Source: a virus. Taken from it: 39,273 nucleotides of DNA. A program made the position numbers and the translations under genes. The stretch's first letter is position 1. Each line of letters opens with the position of its first letter. The DNA lies in the IMG/VR virus record IMGVR_UViG_3300042881_004354, positions 1 to 39,273 of that record; one strand, 5' to 3'. The notes under the pieces are model-generated. The model saw nothing but the letters and a program-made list of their open reading frames with translations, did no database searches and was not told the DNA's origin. This document shows, piece by piece, positions 14,001-22,803 of this stretch.

Positions 14001-17000
14001 CGTTCCAAAAATCCATGCACGCGAGTCCACTTACCGGACTCCAACATCATGGCGGTGCCGTTGCCCAAGTCGTCTTCCAAGTCCAGATACGCGCCGTCGG
14101 CAGAAGTGACGAGGTCTTTGAGGACGCGCAACTGCGCTGACGTCGGGCGCAACCGGCTCCGCATGGAAATCGTGCCGCTGTTGCCATCGATGCGGACTGC
14201 GCCCAAGCGGAGGAAATCGGCCATGCTGCCCCACGTTTCGGTGTATTCCGGCATCCCGTCCCATTCGATCTCGCGGTGATCGATGCCGCGGCTGTCGCGT
14301 AAGTAGTCGCCTTGGCCGTCTGTCGGACGAAATGTAGCGCCATCGCGCTTGTAGCCGGACGCCTGTGAGCGGCCAGAGAAGTCGAGCATGGTGCCATCCG
14401 GCAAAACGTAGCCCGCTTCGTAAATGGAATTAGTGATGCCAAAGCGTTTCTTGGCGCTGGCAAAGATGTCTTCGGCGCTGACGCCGTTGATCGACTTGGC
14501 AACCGGCGTGTCCGGCGTGATGGCAACGTCCGCTTTGCGCTGCTCCTGCGCGGCGGCGATGGAGTAGTTAAACGACTCAAGGACAAGAGTTTGCTGTTCT
14601 GCTTTGTCGTTAGATTTGACTTTGTTGACCAGCGCGGCAATGCTGATGGCGGAGTCAAGGTCGAAGGGTGAGCCGTCTTCGGATGGCCTGCTGGCGAAAG
14701 CTGGTGGCAAACCCATGTCCCTTGGCTCCATTTTTTGTCCAAGATTGAATTCGTAAAAAACTCCTACGTTTTCATCAAAATCGTTTGGCTCTCTGACGGT
14801 GAAGTGAGAAGCGTAGATTTCGCCGTCGATAGCCACCGGAATAGCAAACCGGCGAAACTTTCTTGTTCCCTCGTAGGTTTTCTTTTTGGGGTCTGGTTCA
14901 GAAACGTCTACAGGAATTCCGTTCAAAACGATTTGTTCGGCCTCCAGCATAGGCGCAGCTTGTATGGCGGTTCTGGCCTTGGAAACAGACTCGGCTTTGC
15001 TTTCGGCAGTGAACTTAACTTCGGTGCCGGTTCGTTCGATCACCACAGACTTGCCTTGCAATGTCTCGGCAATCATCCGTCGGATGTAGTGCCGTAAGTT
15101 TTTAATGTCTGAAGGAATGTTCTCTTGCGGAAAGGTGATTTGAATCGGAGCGACAGATTTCGATGAAGGCCCGATAGAATAATTCTGCGTTTCCTGTGCC
15201 GCCTGCTCGACGCTGATCTGCTCGCCGTTGCGGGTGAGTATCTTGATCAGACTGTCGTCGAAGATGACGTAGTTGTAGGTTCCTTCTGTGCTGGATTCTG
15301 CCCGTTTTAGGTCAACTTTCAGTTTGGCAATTTTGTCCAATACGGCCTGCTTGCCGGATTCTTGTTGTTCAGCGGACAACCATTTTGCCTTATCCCATCC
15401 CTTTAATAGATTTTTCTGAATGGCAATTTCAGTTCGGATGGCGAGCGGATCTCCATTGACTCGGCTTCCTTGGTCGAGGTAGCGGATTCCCTTAATGCCT
15501 TTTTCATTGAGCATTTTGCTGATTGCGGGCGACCCAGCCTTGATAGCTCCAAAAACTTTTGGGTCTTGTTTGCGGGCATACTCATCTGCTGCAATTTCGT
15601 AAGCCTGCCTTCCTGTGTATTCCAAGGGCGCGTTGACAAACGAAAGAGCATTGCGGACGCGCTTGGACTGTTGGCTCAATGGCAAGTCCCAGTCGATCAA
15701 CTCGTCTGCCTCAACATCCAAAAGCACGTTGTAAATGCTTCCGTCAACTTTGGGATTGTCTGTTATTTCAATTTCCAGCCTGTCGCCTAATTCTTTTTTC
15801 AGCGCATTGCGTCCATCAATTTTGATCGGGCTATCTATGCCGCGAACCACAAGATCGTGTAGCTTTTCCGCGGTAGACCGCTTGAGGCTGTGCCGGATAG
15901 CCAAATCTCCCGCCAGCCAAGTGGAGATGTCGTAGCCATCCAAAAACACACGAGTCATGCGCTGCTGCTTCATAGCAGACACACCCTTGCGATATTCTTC
16001 GGCGGTCTGTATGCGCTCGGCAAAATACAGGCCATATCCGTAAACTTGCGCTCCTTCTCCTGTGCCAACTTTGCCAAGATCAAACTCATCAAACTCCGCG
16101 GGCGATCCATGCCACGCTTTGATTGAATAATTCGCAGGCCCACTAATCGTGACATCCGGCAGTGTGACGAGATTGCGTTCAACGTCGGGCTGGACGCGGG
16201 AACCGATGGAGTAGTTGTCCATCGTCTGCGCCGTCGCTGCCGCCTCGTAGCCGTAGATGGGGCGACCAGTCATAATGCGGCGCTCGACCATGTCGAATAG
16301 ATCAGACGGCGTGGTGATCTGGTTGAATCCCATCGTCTGCAAGTCCTTGATCAGCGCATCAAGGTCGGGCGCGTTTTTGCGGAACAAGTTGAAGACGCCT
16401 TTGACGCCAATGGCATTGCCGCCCTTGGATGCTTCGCGGATACGCTGCAACTCACCGGAGTATTGGTAGACCTTACTGCTGGTTTTGGCTGGCAAACCGC
16501 CCGCATCGCGCACGGCGTCGACAATATCAATGCCGCCCTCGCCTGCGGCCTCCGCGGCATCACGCTCCATCTCGGCTTGCAGTTCCTGCTCCAAGGCGAA
16601 TCGCTCGTCGTCGGTCAATCCGTCAACACCGCGTCCATCCGGCGCAACCTCCTGCGCGGTCTTTTCGCGGGAGCGGTCTACCAGTGCCTGCTGGTCAACG
16701 CCCACCGCCTCGGCCAAGAGTGCCTCAAAGTCGCGGTCGAGTTTCCCCTCGGCGCGTAGGCGGGCGAGGTTGTAGGCGCGGCGGAAGATGTCGCGGGTGA
16801 AGATGGCCAAGCGCCGGATAAAGCCGCGCAGGCCCGCGGGGATTTGCTCGTCGCGGATCTGACCGCGGAAGTAAGCCAAGGCAACGTCGGAGAACGCTTC
16901 GATGACGTCGGTGTCCGTCTCGGTGCGTAGCTGGCGATCCATCCGGTCGCTGTCGATCTGCGGCAGGATGTCGTTGAGTTGCTGACGGACGAAGTCAATG

Positions 17001-19366
17001 GTGACCCGTCCCTCGGCCATAGCCCGCTTGAGGTTGTCTTGGGCGAACTCGCGCATGACGATGGTGCCGTCCGCGCCCTCGTTGATGCGGATGATGGAGC
17101 GCCAGATGCCTTCGCGCAGTGCGCCTTGGTTGCTGCCGGTGACGGGGAAGTTGGCCAGTTCGGCGGGTTCGTTGATGTCCTGCCCGAAGGCGCGGACAGT
17201 CTCAAAGAGTCGGTCGAGGTTTTCCTGCGTCGGGTTGGCCTCGTAGTCGGTGAGCAGCGTGCGGGGTGCTTCCTCGCGGATGACCTTGGCAACGTCCTCG
17301 CCGCGCTGGCGGGCCTCGTTGACCTTCTGGATAAAGGCGACGGCTTCATTGATGCCGGTGTGGACGTCGCGCATCTCGCGCTGCACCGTCTCGCGGCGGG
17401 CGGATACCAGTGCCTGCTCGGCGGCGGTCTGGTCGGTCGTGCGGGCGAGTTCTTTGCCCTCCGGCGAGAGGACAACGTAGTCGGCCCCCTGCTTCTCCAG
17501 ACGCGGCAAGGCGGCGGGATTGGCCCTTTCGCGCAGGGCGATGGATTCGTCCACGATGCGCTGGGCGGCGGCTTTGACCAGCTTCGGGTCGCGCTTGGCG
17601 TGTTCCTCGACCAGTGCGGCTTGGGCGGCTTCGGCGCTCTCGGCTCCGGTGATGCGGTCGATCTGTTCGGGACTGTAGCCCATCTTCTCCAAGTCGGCTT
17701 TACTCTTGAGGTAGTTCTCGCCGCGGCTGATCTCGCGGTAGGACAGTGCGCCCACGCCCATGAGAGAAAGCGGAAGGAGGGCGACAAATTGCACCGCCAA
17801 TTCCCGCGGCATACCGGCGAGGCGCTCCTCCCAGTCGTAGTCGGGCATGTCGGCGTCGAGCGCCGCGGCGATGGTTTGGACAAACGGGAAGGTGGCGTTT
17901 TGCATGATCTCCTGCACGTTTTGCTCGGCCACGATTCCGGCCCCACCGATGGCGATGCGGGTGATGTTTCGCTGGTTGGGGTGTTGCAGGCGTTTGACTA
18001 AACCGCCAAAGACGGGCAGGCGTCCGGTAATCGTGTTGACCTTCATGCGCTCCAGACCGGCTTCGATGGGCGCGGAGATGGCGGCGATGAGCGCGGCCTT
18101 GTCGGGATCGATGCCGCGATATTCCAGCATGATGCGGTCGTAGTTGCTGCTAAACAGCGCGGAGGCCACGGCGGGAACGCCCGCAACCGGCACCGCGGCG
18201 GCGGCGGTGTAAGGGATGCTGCGGGCGGCTCCGTAAAGCCCCTCCTCAATCCATTCCGGCAAGAAGGTGACGGTCTGGATGGGATCGACGACGCGCTCGG
18301 CCAAGTCGCGCAATTCGCGCTCGACCATCAAAACCCCAAGGTCGGCTTGGATCTTGGCTTTGGCTTCCTCGCGTTCCTCCGGCGTGACCGGCGTTTGGCC
18401 TGCGGCGCTGAACTCGGCCCCGCCAATGCCCGCGGCGCGAAAGACCGGCTGGTTGCTTTCCAAAAGGCGAAGCTGACCGCGGAGCGTTTGCTCGCGGAAG
18501 TTGCGCGGAATGGCCTCGGTGAACGCTGCGCCACCGCGGCCAAGGGATTCGGCCAACTGATACCAAAAGCCTTTGTCGGTCTGGTTGAGTTGGGCAAAGC
18601 CTCCGGCCAGTTCGTAGATGGCTTGGCGCTGGGCGTCGGGTAGCTGGGCGAAACGTGCGGCCATTTCGCGCATGTCGGGCGCTCCGAAGCCGGTCTTTTG
18701 TCCGGTGGACTGCTGGAGGGCGTCGAAGATGAAGCGGGCCTCCGGTGCAAATTTGTCCTGCGAGGCGCGGATTTTCATGTCAAGTTCCTCGGCCTTCTCC
18801 CACAGGCGGGACTTTTCCTCGTCGTCGAACATCTCGGAGGCGGCATTGATGTCCTTGCCGACGCTTTCGACAAAAGGCGTGTCGCCGCCGGAGAGCGCGT
18901 CTTCCAAGCTGCGGCGGATGACGCCTTGCAGGATCTGATCGGCGGCGGCTTTCTTTTCGTTGCTGCGCTCAAATTGACCCTTTTGCCAGTCGAACATTTC
19001 GCGGGCGCTGGCCGTCTGCTTGCCCAACACCTTCTGGGCAAAGCCTTCCCTTTCCGCATCGAAGATCGACCGCATGTCGTCGAGCGGCACCTTGCGGGTG
19101 TCGGCCAAGTAGCCGATCATCGCTTGCCGGTAGACGTAGTCGTCGCCGTGCAGGCTGACCTTGGCTCCCTCGGTCATGCCCTTCTGCTTGGCGATGGAGT
19201 CGAAGTAGTTCTGGTCGGTAAAGACTTTGTTCCAGTGGCCCAGATCGACGTAGGGCGCGTTGTAGCCGCTGCGGCGACTCGGAGGCGCTCCGGCGCTGGG
19301 GTCGGTGTAAGTCCGCGCCTGCTGGGCTTCCTTGGACTGCGGGGTGGCGGCGAAGGAAATACTCAT
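11018..19366 (-). CDS. Giant polyvalent virion protein with ADP-ribosyltransferase-like domain, 2782 aa
   Basis: A 2,782-aa protein, likely ejected with the DNA. Approximate layout: 1-330 helical head part. 360-560 has hydrophobic stretches (PYTAAAAVPVAGVPAVASAL; ELAVQFVALLPLSLMGVGAL). About 1080-1370 is an ART-PolyVal-type ADP-ribosyltransferase domain: IKAWHGSPAEFDEFDLGKVG, YGYGLYFAE and the closing YVIFDDSLIKIL. About 1410-1540 resembles the polyvalent-associated LPD3 domain (RFAIPVAIDGEIYASHFTV). About 1640-1800 contains AGYVLPDGTMLDFSGR and RGIDHREIEWD, frequent in phage polyproteins. 1810-2780 is a long helical region with a hydrophobic FYVLVLNGLVGTII near 2640. Five (N/S)YSI motifs separate the middle domains. 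It is coupled by ATGA to the transglycosylase protein. By analogy with DarB/polyvalent proteins it may protect incoming DNA and modify host targets. Confidence 0.8.
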   Translation of the reverse strand: MSISFAATPQSKEAQQARTYTDPSAGAPPSRRSGYNAPYVDLGHWNKVFTDQNYFDSIAKQKGMTEGAKVSLHGDDYVYRQAMIGYLADTRKVPLDDMRSIFDAEREGFAQKVLGKQTASAREMFDWQKGQFERSNEKKAAADQILQGVIRRSLEDALSGGDTPFVESVGKDINAASEMFDDEEKSRLWEKAEELDMKIRASQDKFAPEARFIFDALQQSTGQKTGFGAPDMREMAARFAQLPDAQRQAIYELAGGFAQLNQTDKGFWYQLAESLGRGGAAFTEAIPRNFREQTLRGQLRLLESNQPVFRAAGIGGAEFSAAGQTPVTPEEREEAKAKIQADLGVLMVERELRDLAERVVDPIQTVTFLPEWIEEGLYGAARSIPYTAAAAVPVAGVPAVASALFSSNYDRIMLEYRGIDPDKAALIAAISAPIEAGLERMKVNTITGRLPVFGGLVKRLQHPNQRNITRIAIGGAGIVAEQNVQEIMQNATFPFVQTIAAALDADMPDYDWEERLAGMPRELAVQFVALLPLSLMGVGALSYREISRGENYLKSKADLEKMGYSPEQIDRITGAESAEAAQAALVEEHAKRDPKLVKAAAQRIVDESIALRERANPAALPRLEKQGADYVVLSPEGKELARTTDQTAAEQALVSARRETVQREMRDVHTGINEAVAFIQKVNEARQRGEDVAKVIREEAPRTLLTDYEANPTQENLDRLFETVRAFGQDINEPAELANFPVTGSNQGALREGIWRSIIRINEGADGTIVMREFAQDNLKRAMAEGRVTIDFVRQQLNDILPQIDSDRMDRQLRTETDTDVIEAFSDVALAYFRGQIRDEQIPAGLRGFIRRLAIFTRDIFRRAYNLARLRAEGKLDRDFEALLAEAVGVDQQALVDRSREKTAQEVAPDGRGVDGLTDDERFALEQELQAEMERDAAEAAGEGGIDIVDAVRDAGGLPAKTSSKVYQYSGELQRIREASKGGNAIGVKGVFNLFRKNAPDLDALIKDLQTMGFNQITTPSDLFDMVERRIMTGRPIYGYEAAATAQTMDNYSIGSRVQPDVERNLVTLPDVTISGPANYSIKAWHGSPAEFDEFDLGKVGTGEGAQVYGYGLYFAERIQTAEEYRKGVSAMKQQRMTRVFLDGYDISTWLAGDLAIRHSLKRSTAEKLHDLVVRGIDSPIKIDGRNALKKELGDRLEIEITDNPKVDGSIYNVLLDVEADELIDWDLPLSQQSKRVRNALSFVNAPLEYTGRQAYEIAADEYARKQDPKVFGAIKAGSPAISKMLNEKGIKGIRYLDQGSRVNGDPLAIRTEIAIQKNLLKGWDKAKWLSAEQQESGKQAVLDKIAKLKVDLKRAESSTEGTYNYVIFDDSLIKILTRNGEQISVEQAAQETQNYSIGPSSKSVAPIQITFPQENIPSDIKNLRHYIRRMIAETLQGKSVVIERTGTEVKFTAESKAESVSKARTAIQAAPMLEAEQIVLNGIPVDVSEPDPKKKTYEGTRKFRRFAIPVAIDGEIYASHFTVREPNDFDENVGVFYEFNLGQKMEPRDMGLPPAFASRPSEDGSPFDLDSAISIAALVNKVKSNDKAEQQTLVLESFNYSIAAAQEQRKADVAITPDTPVAKSINGVSAEDIFASAKKRFGITNSIYEAGYVLPDGTMLDFSGRSQASGYKRDGATFRPTDGQGDYLRDSRGIDHREIEWDGMPEYTETWGSMADFLRLGAVRIDGNSGTISMRSRLRPTSAQLRVLKDLVTSADGAYLDLEDDLGNGTAMMLESGKWTRVHGFLERWANGETPSVTRSYSISTQSEIDRVGAALNRLDRDPLERVKIYEKAQEKFLRVMADNRDMLAGMQDGDLAQMRRTQILQALGELDGIISVLPPEVRSKIGGYTQLAKVDPMDVFKGDQKVSEVRGMSGAIISAWMREGLNIGEAQKKTELPAGYRAERNLDPTRADRAIADVFIQRINRINEALEKFLRDEYNTAAVELFKRAKPQRSGAGEKPKGKLGADVHDLFDKLKEATEWSAEEAQAYADGQWARIENGELNPYEETHAMMAAQMVPLFADWANADSSQRAAAVTMGKDVLNRAYKGEQQRIIAQRTKRGYDRTDLSKDAGVSAEDDKARQDALKRENSLPSKWESAMLNLLNFDQVLRYVFGNDSKIARQISDRQRKADNAKSDDIAALSDEWAAFLSELGGGEMQGQQLLFELSRMDEEIDGVSYSQNQLMAISMMWMQPKGRQHMEGFFDSDGQPAGKWHYNQDFVNKAEKLLRGEAKAIRQYLLDKYDAEYEAINKVYRKVYGLNLPKNQFYSPLVVESIRAPQQAGIDPVTGGVFAAGANSPSALRSRGGAIAQPVFRDAVQTYFGHMLQMAHWKAYAEFNGEVSALLGHRDTRNVVKGKAGEQAATVMNNWLQYFQQGGNKDAANHLAINQMINRMTGNFATMALFGRISTLALQVTQLGAASAKMPVGAYLSRFGKLMSGRLGWKTALDSAYIQRRIKDMPPAVALAMQGLRSEKPNAIREAARRIGSLISGFDGLFTAGTYAIVYDYQMTQARQNGMGGQEAADYAREATERIVDEIAQPTRAGARSIFEINSTNPVARAVWAFSSEARKNLGLGLYAGAKGSGKDFGKAVFYVLVLNGLVGTIIRNAFRDLRDDDDEETFDEKNWGWNRMAAMLISDPLYGFPVVGEAVESAIFNAFGVYTPSGPLFDIAPAVPAAKRMLTEYPAQVLEGEAEFRDIVRDVNRILSTAGLFNNTIAGAAAISNLVKDTVEVGDNVFSGEQ
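17990..18004 (-). promoter_or_regulatory. Dispersed 15-bp motif, copy 5 (in coding sequence)
   Basis: Reads GGTTTAGTCAAACGC with an exact 12-mer core. It lies inside the giant gene and encodes G-L-V-K in frame (FGGLVKRLQ). Confidence 0.5.
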
Positions 19367-21618
19367 GCCATGCCAAGGGCCGCGGCTTTCTTGGACAGGC
19401 GCTCGCGCACCCAGTCCATGAAGTCTTGGTTGGTTTGAATATCAGCCAGCCACTTGTTGGCGCGGATCACGCGGGCGGCGTGGCCCTTGCCTCCGGTGGC
19501 GTCGAGCGTCTGGCGGAAGTCACCGTCGGGGTTCTTGAGGATGGCAGGCCCAGCCCCGATGCCTTGGTAATGCACAACATAAAGTTCAAAGGGGTCGGGG
19601 TCGCGGCCAAGGGCGCGGCGGGCGGCGTTGATGTTCTCCTTGGTTTTGGCTAAACCGGCGCGGATCTGGCCGTCGAGACTGCTGTCGCTGCCAAAGCGTT
19701 TGCGGTCGGCGTTGAGTAGCTGGAAGAGTCCGCGGGCCGACGAGGTGCTGATCGTCTGGTCGGGGTTGAAATTGCTTTCCTGCGCGACCAAGAGCATGAG
19801 GTGCGGCGTGTATTGGCCCAAGCCCTCGGCTTCGGCCATGCTGGCAATCTGGCCCGCGATGGGTTGCTTGGCCGGAGGGAGGTTCGACACGCTGAAATTT
19901 TCGGAGGAGGGCGCGGGCGGCATGCCTTGCACCGGAGGAAGCGGTTCGTCGGCGTCTTGCAGTCCGTCCATAGGCGACCCGCCAAAGCCGCGGAAACCCA
20001 GACCGGCGGTCATCACGTTGGGGTTGTTGGCCGTCGGGTTCATGGCGAAGTCGGCCCAAGTGGCGACGTCCATGATGGACTTCCACCATGCGTCCTCTTC
20101 TTCCGGCTTGTTCATAAACGAAGCCGCCGGATCAAGGTATGGCTCGACGATGCCCCTAAAACGATCTTGCGCCTGCTCAATGGTAAGGTCGGGGTTGTCT
20201 TTAACCATGTCGCGGATCTCGTTGATCACTTGCTGGCGCTTGGTCTGCACGTTGAGCCACGCACTGACGTCTTGTGGTTTGGTCACAGTGACATCGCCGC
20301 GCTGCTCTTTCTTCCATTTGCCCGCATCGCCAAACTGGCCCCACTCGGCCAGACTGGTGGTTTGGTTGATGAGGTTTCTGGTGATCTCGTCGGTGCGCGA
20401 TTTCTGACCTTGGTTGGCTTTCGATACCATGCCATCGAGCGTGTCCATGAAAGGCTTGCGCTGGCCCTCCGGCGCGGTCGTGACGATCTCGCTGATGAGG
20501 CGCTGGTATTCACGCTTGTGCGTGTCGGGATCAGCCATGCTGATGTCCTTCTCCGCGTTGTAGGAAAAGATTTTCTGCCAGAGGTCGCTGAACTTCGTGG
20601 CCTGCTCGGCTTGCCCTTCCGGTGTGTCGGCATACTTGAAGCCGCGGTATTCTTTCATCTTGTTGATGAGTTCCCGCGGCGCATCGATGTCGGGACGAGT
20701 GTAAAACTTTTCGATGTCTTCGTTGGTGATGGCGGCGCTCTCGGTTTCCAGACTGGTGAGCATCTGGTTGTTGAGGTCGTCGAGAAGCTGGGCGTGGGTT
20801 CCCTCGGCCATGCGCCGGAATTGCAGGACTTGTTCGGGGCGTAGCTTGTGGGGGTTCTTGCCTTCCTTCTGATACTTGGCCAGTTCGCCGCGCCACTGGG
20901 CGGGGTTTTGCTGAATGGCGCTGGTCATGGTGTTGACCTTCTGCTCCTCCTCAAATTTCAAAATTTTCGCGTCGGCTTCTTCTTTGCTAAACACCCCAGC
21001 CTGCGCCCCGCGCTGGTAATAGGCCATGCCGTCTTCAATGCGTCCTTCGTTAAAGGCGCGCTGCGCGCCGTTTTCAATGCTCTGGCGGTAGTTGTTGACC
21101 CGCTGCACCGCGGCCTTGCCCCGCACCTCGGCAGCGGTCTTGACGCGCAGGGTGTTAATTGACTGCTCCAGCTTGCTGGAAGAAAGCGGGCTGCTCATGC
21201 GGAGACTGGCCCCGCGCTCGGCCAGTTGATTGTCATACTTTTGCCAGACGTTCTCCCACTGGTCGGCGGGCTTGGTCAAAACTTCTTCCTCAAAGCGCGA
21301 GACAACGTCGGTCTTGATGGCGTCGAGTTCGGCCATTTGCGCCTCGTCGTGGGCGCGGCCCAAGCGCACGGCAAAATCGCCCAGCGCGTTGGAGGCCCGC
21401 ATTCCCGCGCCGCCCAGAATTTCCATGCCCGCGCCTGTGCCTCCGGTGTCAAAAGCGGCTTCGGGCAGCGGCTGCGGTTGCAGCATGCTCATGCCTTGGG
21501 CGACAAGTTGACCGGCCCCGCGCAGGCTGGGCGTGCGAATGGACGACGGATCGGTCAGCACCGCGGAGTTGCCGGTCTGCGGAGCGTTGGGAATTTGGGC
21601 TACGGGGATGTTGGCCAT
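19363..21618 (-). CDS. Internal virion protein with C-terminal lytic transglycosylase, 751 aa
   Basis: A 751-aa protein. The first 550 residues are mostly helical and charged, typical of podovirus ejection proteins (T7 gp15/gp16-like in role, not clearly homologous). At about 590-730 is an SLT-type lytic transglycosylase: LMLLVAQESNFNPDQ (catalytic Glu in QES), STSSARGLFQLLNADRKRFG and FELYVVHYQGIGAGPAIL. It would locally cut peptidoglycan as the DNA enters. I chose the ATG at 21618 (MANIPVAQIPN), 4 bases after the previous gene; a longer frame would overlap that gene. The end overlaps the giant gene by ATGA, and the two products probably act together in ejection. Confidence 0.85.
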   Translation of the reverse strand: MANIPVAQIPNAPQTGNSAVLTDPSSIRTPSLRGAGQLVAQGMSMLQPQPLPEAAFDTGGTGAGMEILGGAGMRASNALGDFAVRLGRAHDEAQMAELDAIKTDVVSRFEEEVLTKPADQWENVWQKYDNQLAERGASLRMSSPLSSSKLEQSINTLRVKTAAEVRGKAAVQRVNNYRQSIENGAQRAFNEGRIEDGMAYYQRGAQAGVFSKEEADAKILKFEEEQKVNTMTSAIQQNPAQWRGELAKYQKEGKNPHKLRPEQVLQFRRMAEGTHAQLLDDLNNQMLTSLETESAAITNEDIEKFYTRPDIDAPRELINKMKEYRGFKYADTPEGQAEQATKFSDLWQKIFSYNAEKDISMADPDTHKREYQRLISEIVTTAPEGQRKPFMDTLDGMVSKANQGQKSRTDEITRNLINQTTSLAEWGQFGDAGKWKKEQRGDVTVTKPQDVSAWLNVQTKRQQVINEIRDMVKDNPDLTIEQAQDRFRGIVEPYLDPAASFMNKPEEEDAWWKSIMDVATWADFAMNPTANNPNVMTAGLGFRGFGGSPMDGLQDADEPLPPVQGMPPAPSSENFSVSNLPPAKQPIAGQIASMAEAEGLGQYTPHLMLLVAQESNFNPDQTISTSSARGLFQLLNADRKRFGSDSSLDGQIRAGLAKTKENINAARRALGRDPDPFELYVVHYQGIGAGPAILKNPDGDFRQTLDATGGKGHAARVIRANKWLADIQTNQDFMDWVRERLSKKAAALGMA
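19642..19656 (-). promoter_or_regulatory. Dispersed 15-bp motif, copy 6 (variant, in coding sequence)
   Basis: Reads GGTTTAGCCAAAACC, one mismatch from consensus with both arms intact. It lies in the transglycosylase domain, encoding G-L-A-K-T in frame. Confidence 0.45.
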
Positions 21619-21622
21619 AAAA

Positions 21623-22375
21623 TTATCCGGCGCGGTAGACTCCGTAGTTAAAGCCCATGTTGGCCACGTTGCCCGCGCCTTCCAGAAGCGATCCGTAGGA
21701 TCCCATGCGAAGCGCATTGGCCTTGTTGTATCCGGCCATGCGCTCGCCTGCGGCGGTGTTCATGGCCAAGGAGTAACCCTGCTTGGCCGCGCTTTTCTGG
21801 AAGTTGGCCGCTTCCATTTCGTATTGCGCGGCGGTCTTGTCCAAGATGCTGAATCCGGCTTGAAAGCGTTCCATCGCTCCTTTGCGGAAGTAGGCGGTGC
21901 GCTCCAAGTTGGCTTTGTAAAGTTCGTCGGCTACGCCCAGTTCCAAGAGGCCCGCGGTTTCGGCCATGACGGCCAAGGGCGAACCGGCGCTGGTCACGCC
22001 GCTTTTGGCGTAGCGGGCGCGTTGCGCTCCCATGAGGCGGCTGTTTTCGTCGCGCATGCGGGAGGCGCGTTCCCTCGCCTCCTGCTCCACGCGCAGCGCC
22101 TGCTGCTCGTATTGGGCGGCGTTGGAAAACTGCGCGTCAAACTGCATCTGTGCCGCTTGGGACTGCAACATGGCCTGCCGGTTGGCCAGTTCGGCTTGGT
22201 ATTGCGCGGCTTGAACTTGAATCTGGGCCTGCTGCTGGGCCACGCGGTAGTTGTAGTCCGACATGCGTTGCGCCGCGGCAGCTTGCTGCTGCTGGCCGTA
22301 ATATTGCATGCCCGCGCTGACCGCCGTGGTGGCGATGGCGACTCCGGCCAAAACGGTTGCGGTAACTCCGGCCAT
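21623..22375 (-). CDS. Internal virion protein (gp14-like in role), 250 aa
   Basis: A 250-aa protein. The N-terminus (VTATVLAGVAIATTAVSAG, residues 4-22) is a hydrophobic Ala/Gly-rich helix. A long Q/A-rich helix follows (MSDYNYRVAQQQAQIQVQAA), then RYAKSGVTSAGSPLAVM, a signature of podovirus internal virion/ejection proteins (RARYAxSGVxxxGSPLxVM). The C-terminal part is helical with a Gly-rich end. By position between the tail tubular proteins and the transglycosylase it should be the small ejection protein that forms the first part of the trans-envelope channel. Confidence 0.82.
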   Translation of the reverse strand: MAGVTATVLAGVAIATTAVSAGMQYYGQQQQAAAAQRMSDYNYRVAQQQAQIQVQAAQYQAELANRQAMLQSQAAQMQFDAQFSNAAQYEQQALRVEQEARERASRMRDENSRLMGAQRARYAKSGVTSAGSPLAVMAETAGLLELGVADELYKANLERTAYFRKGAMERFQAGFSILDKTAAQYEMEAANFQKSAAKQGYSLAMNTAAGERMAGYNKANALRMGSYGSLLEGAGNVANMGFNYGVYRAG

Positions 22376-22376
22376 A

Positions 22377-22802
22377 TCAGTTCAAAATTTTGACGAGGTG
22401 GGTGACGTCCTCGTCGGTCTTGGTGAACCCGTTTTTCTGGTGGAACTTGACCAGCGAATCCTGCCTGCATGTGGTCATCATGGCGTGGTAGCCGGTGGCC
22501 TTGGCCTCGCCGGTTAAAAACGAATCCAAGTGCCGGAGGGCTTTGACGGCGCGGCCCGCGTTGGCCTTGGGATTGCTGACCATGTATTCCAGCCAGCAGA
22601 CCGGCGACGAGTTGTCCATGTAGAGCCATGCCGCGGCGGTGTCCTCGGTCTTTTCGCCCTCGGCCCAGTAGGCGACCACGCCCAGCTTGGGCAAAAAAGT
22701 TTGCGGCACCGGATTCCATCCGTGGCCCGTCCACCACGCGCAGACCATGTCATAGTCCCGCGCTGGGTCGAACATGCGAAGTTGGATGGCGGCTTGGCTC
22801 AT
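22377..22802 (-). CDS. GNAT-like acetyltransferase domain protein, 141 aa
   Basis: A 141-aa protein with a GNAT-like course: LRMFDPARDYDMVCAWWTGH at the N-terminus, a central strand pair (LGVVAYWAEGE, TAAAWLYMDN), then RAVKALRHLDSFLTGEAKAT helices and a final HQKNGFTKTDE, matching the FYxKxGFxxxD ending of GNATs. The acetyl-CoA loop (R/QxxGxG/A) is not clear, so catalysis is doubtful. Such proteins sit beside tail tubular proteins in many podoviruses and may be virion components. The ATG at 22802 is next to a dispersed-motif variant. Confidence 0.65.
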   Translation of the reverse strand: MSQAAIQLRMFDPARDYDMVCAWWTGHGWNPVPQTFLPKLGVVAYWAEGEKTEDTAAAWLYMDNSSPVCWLEYMVSNPKANAGRAVKALRHLDSFLTGEAKATGYHAMMTTCRQDSLVKFHQKNGFTKTDEDVTHLVKILN

Positions 22803-22803
22803 G

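Noticed and set aside
21271-21285. GGCTTGGTCAAAACT-like word as another dispersed-motif copy
   Set aside because: Several mismatches in the left half and fully explained by coding sequence of the transglycosylase gene.
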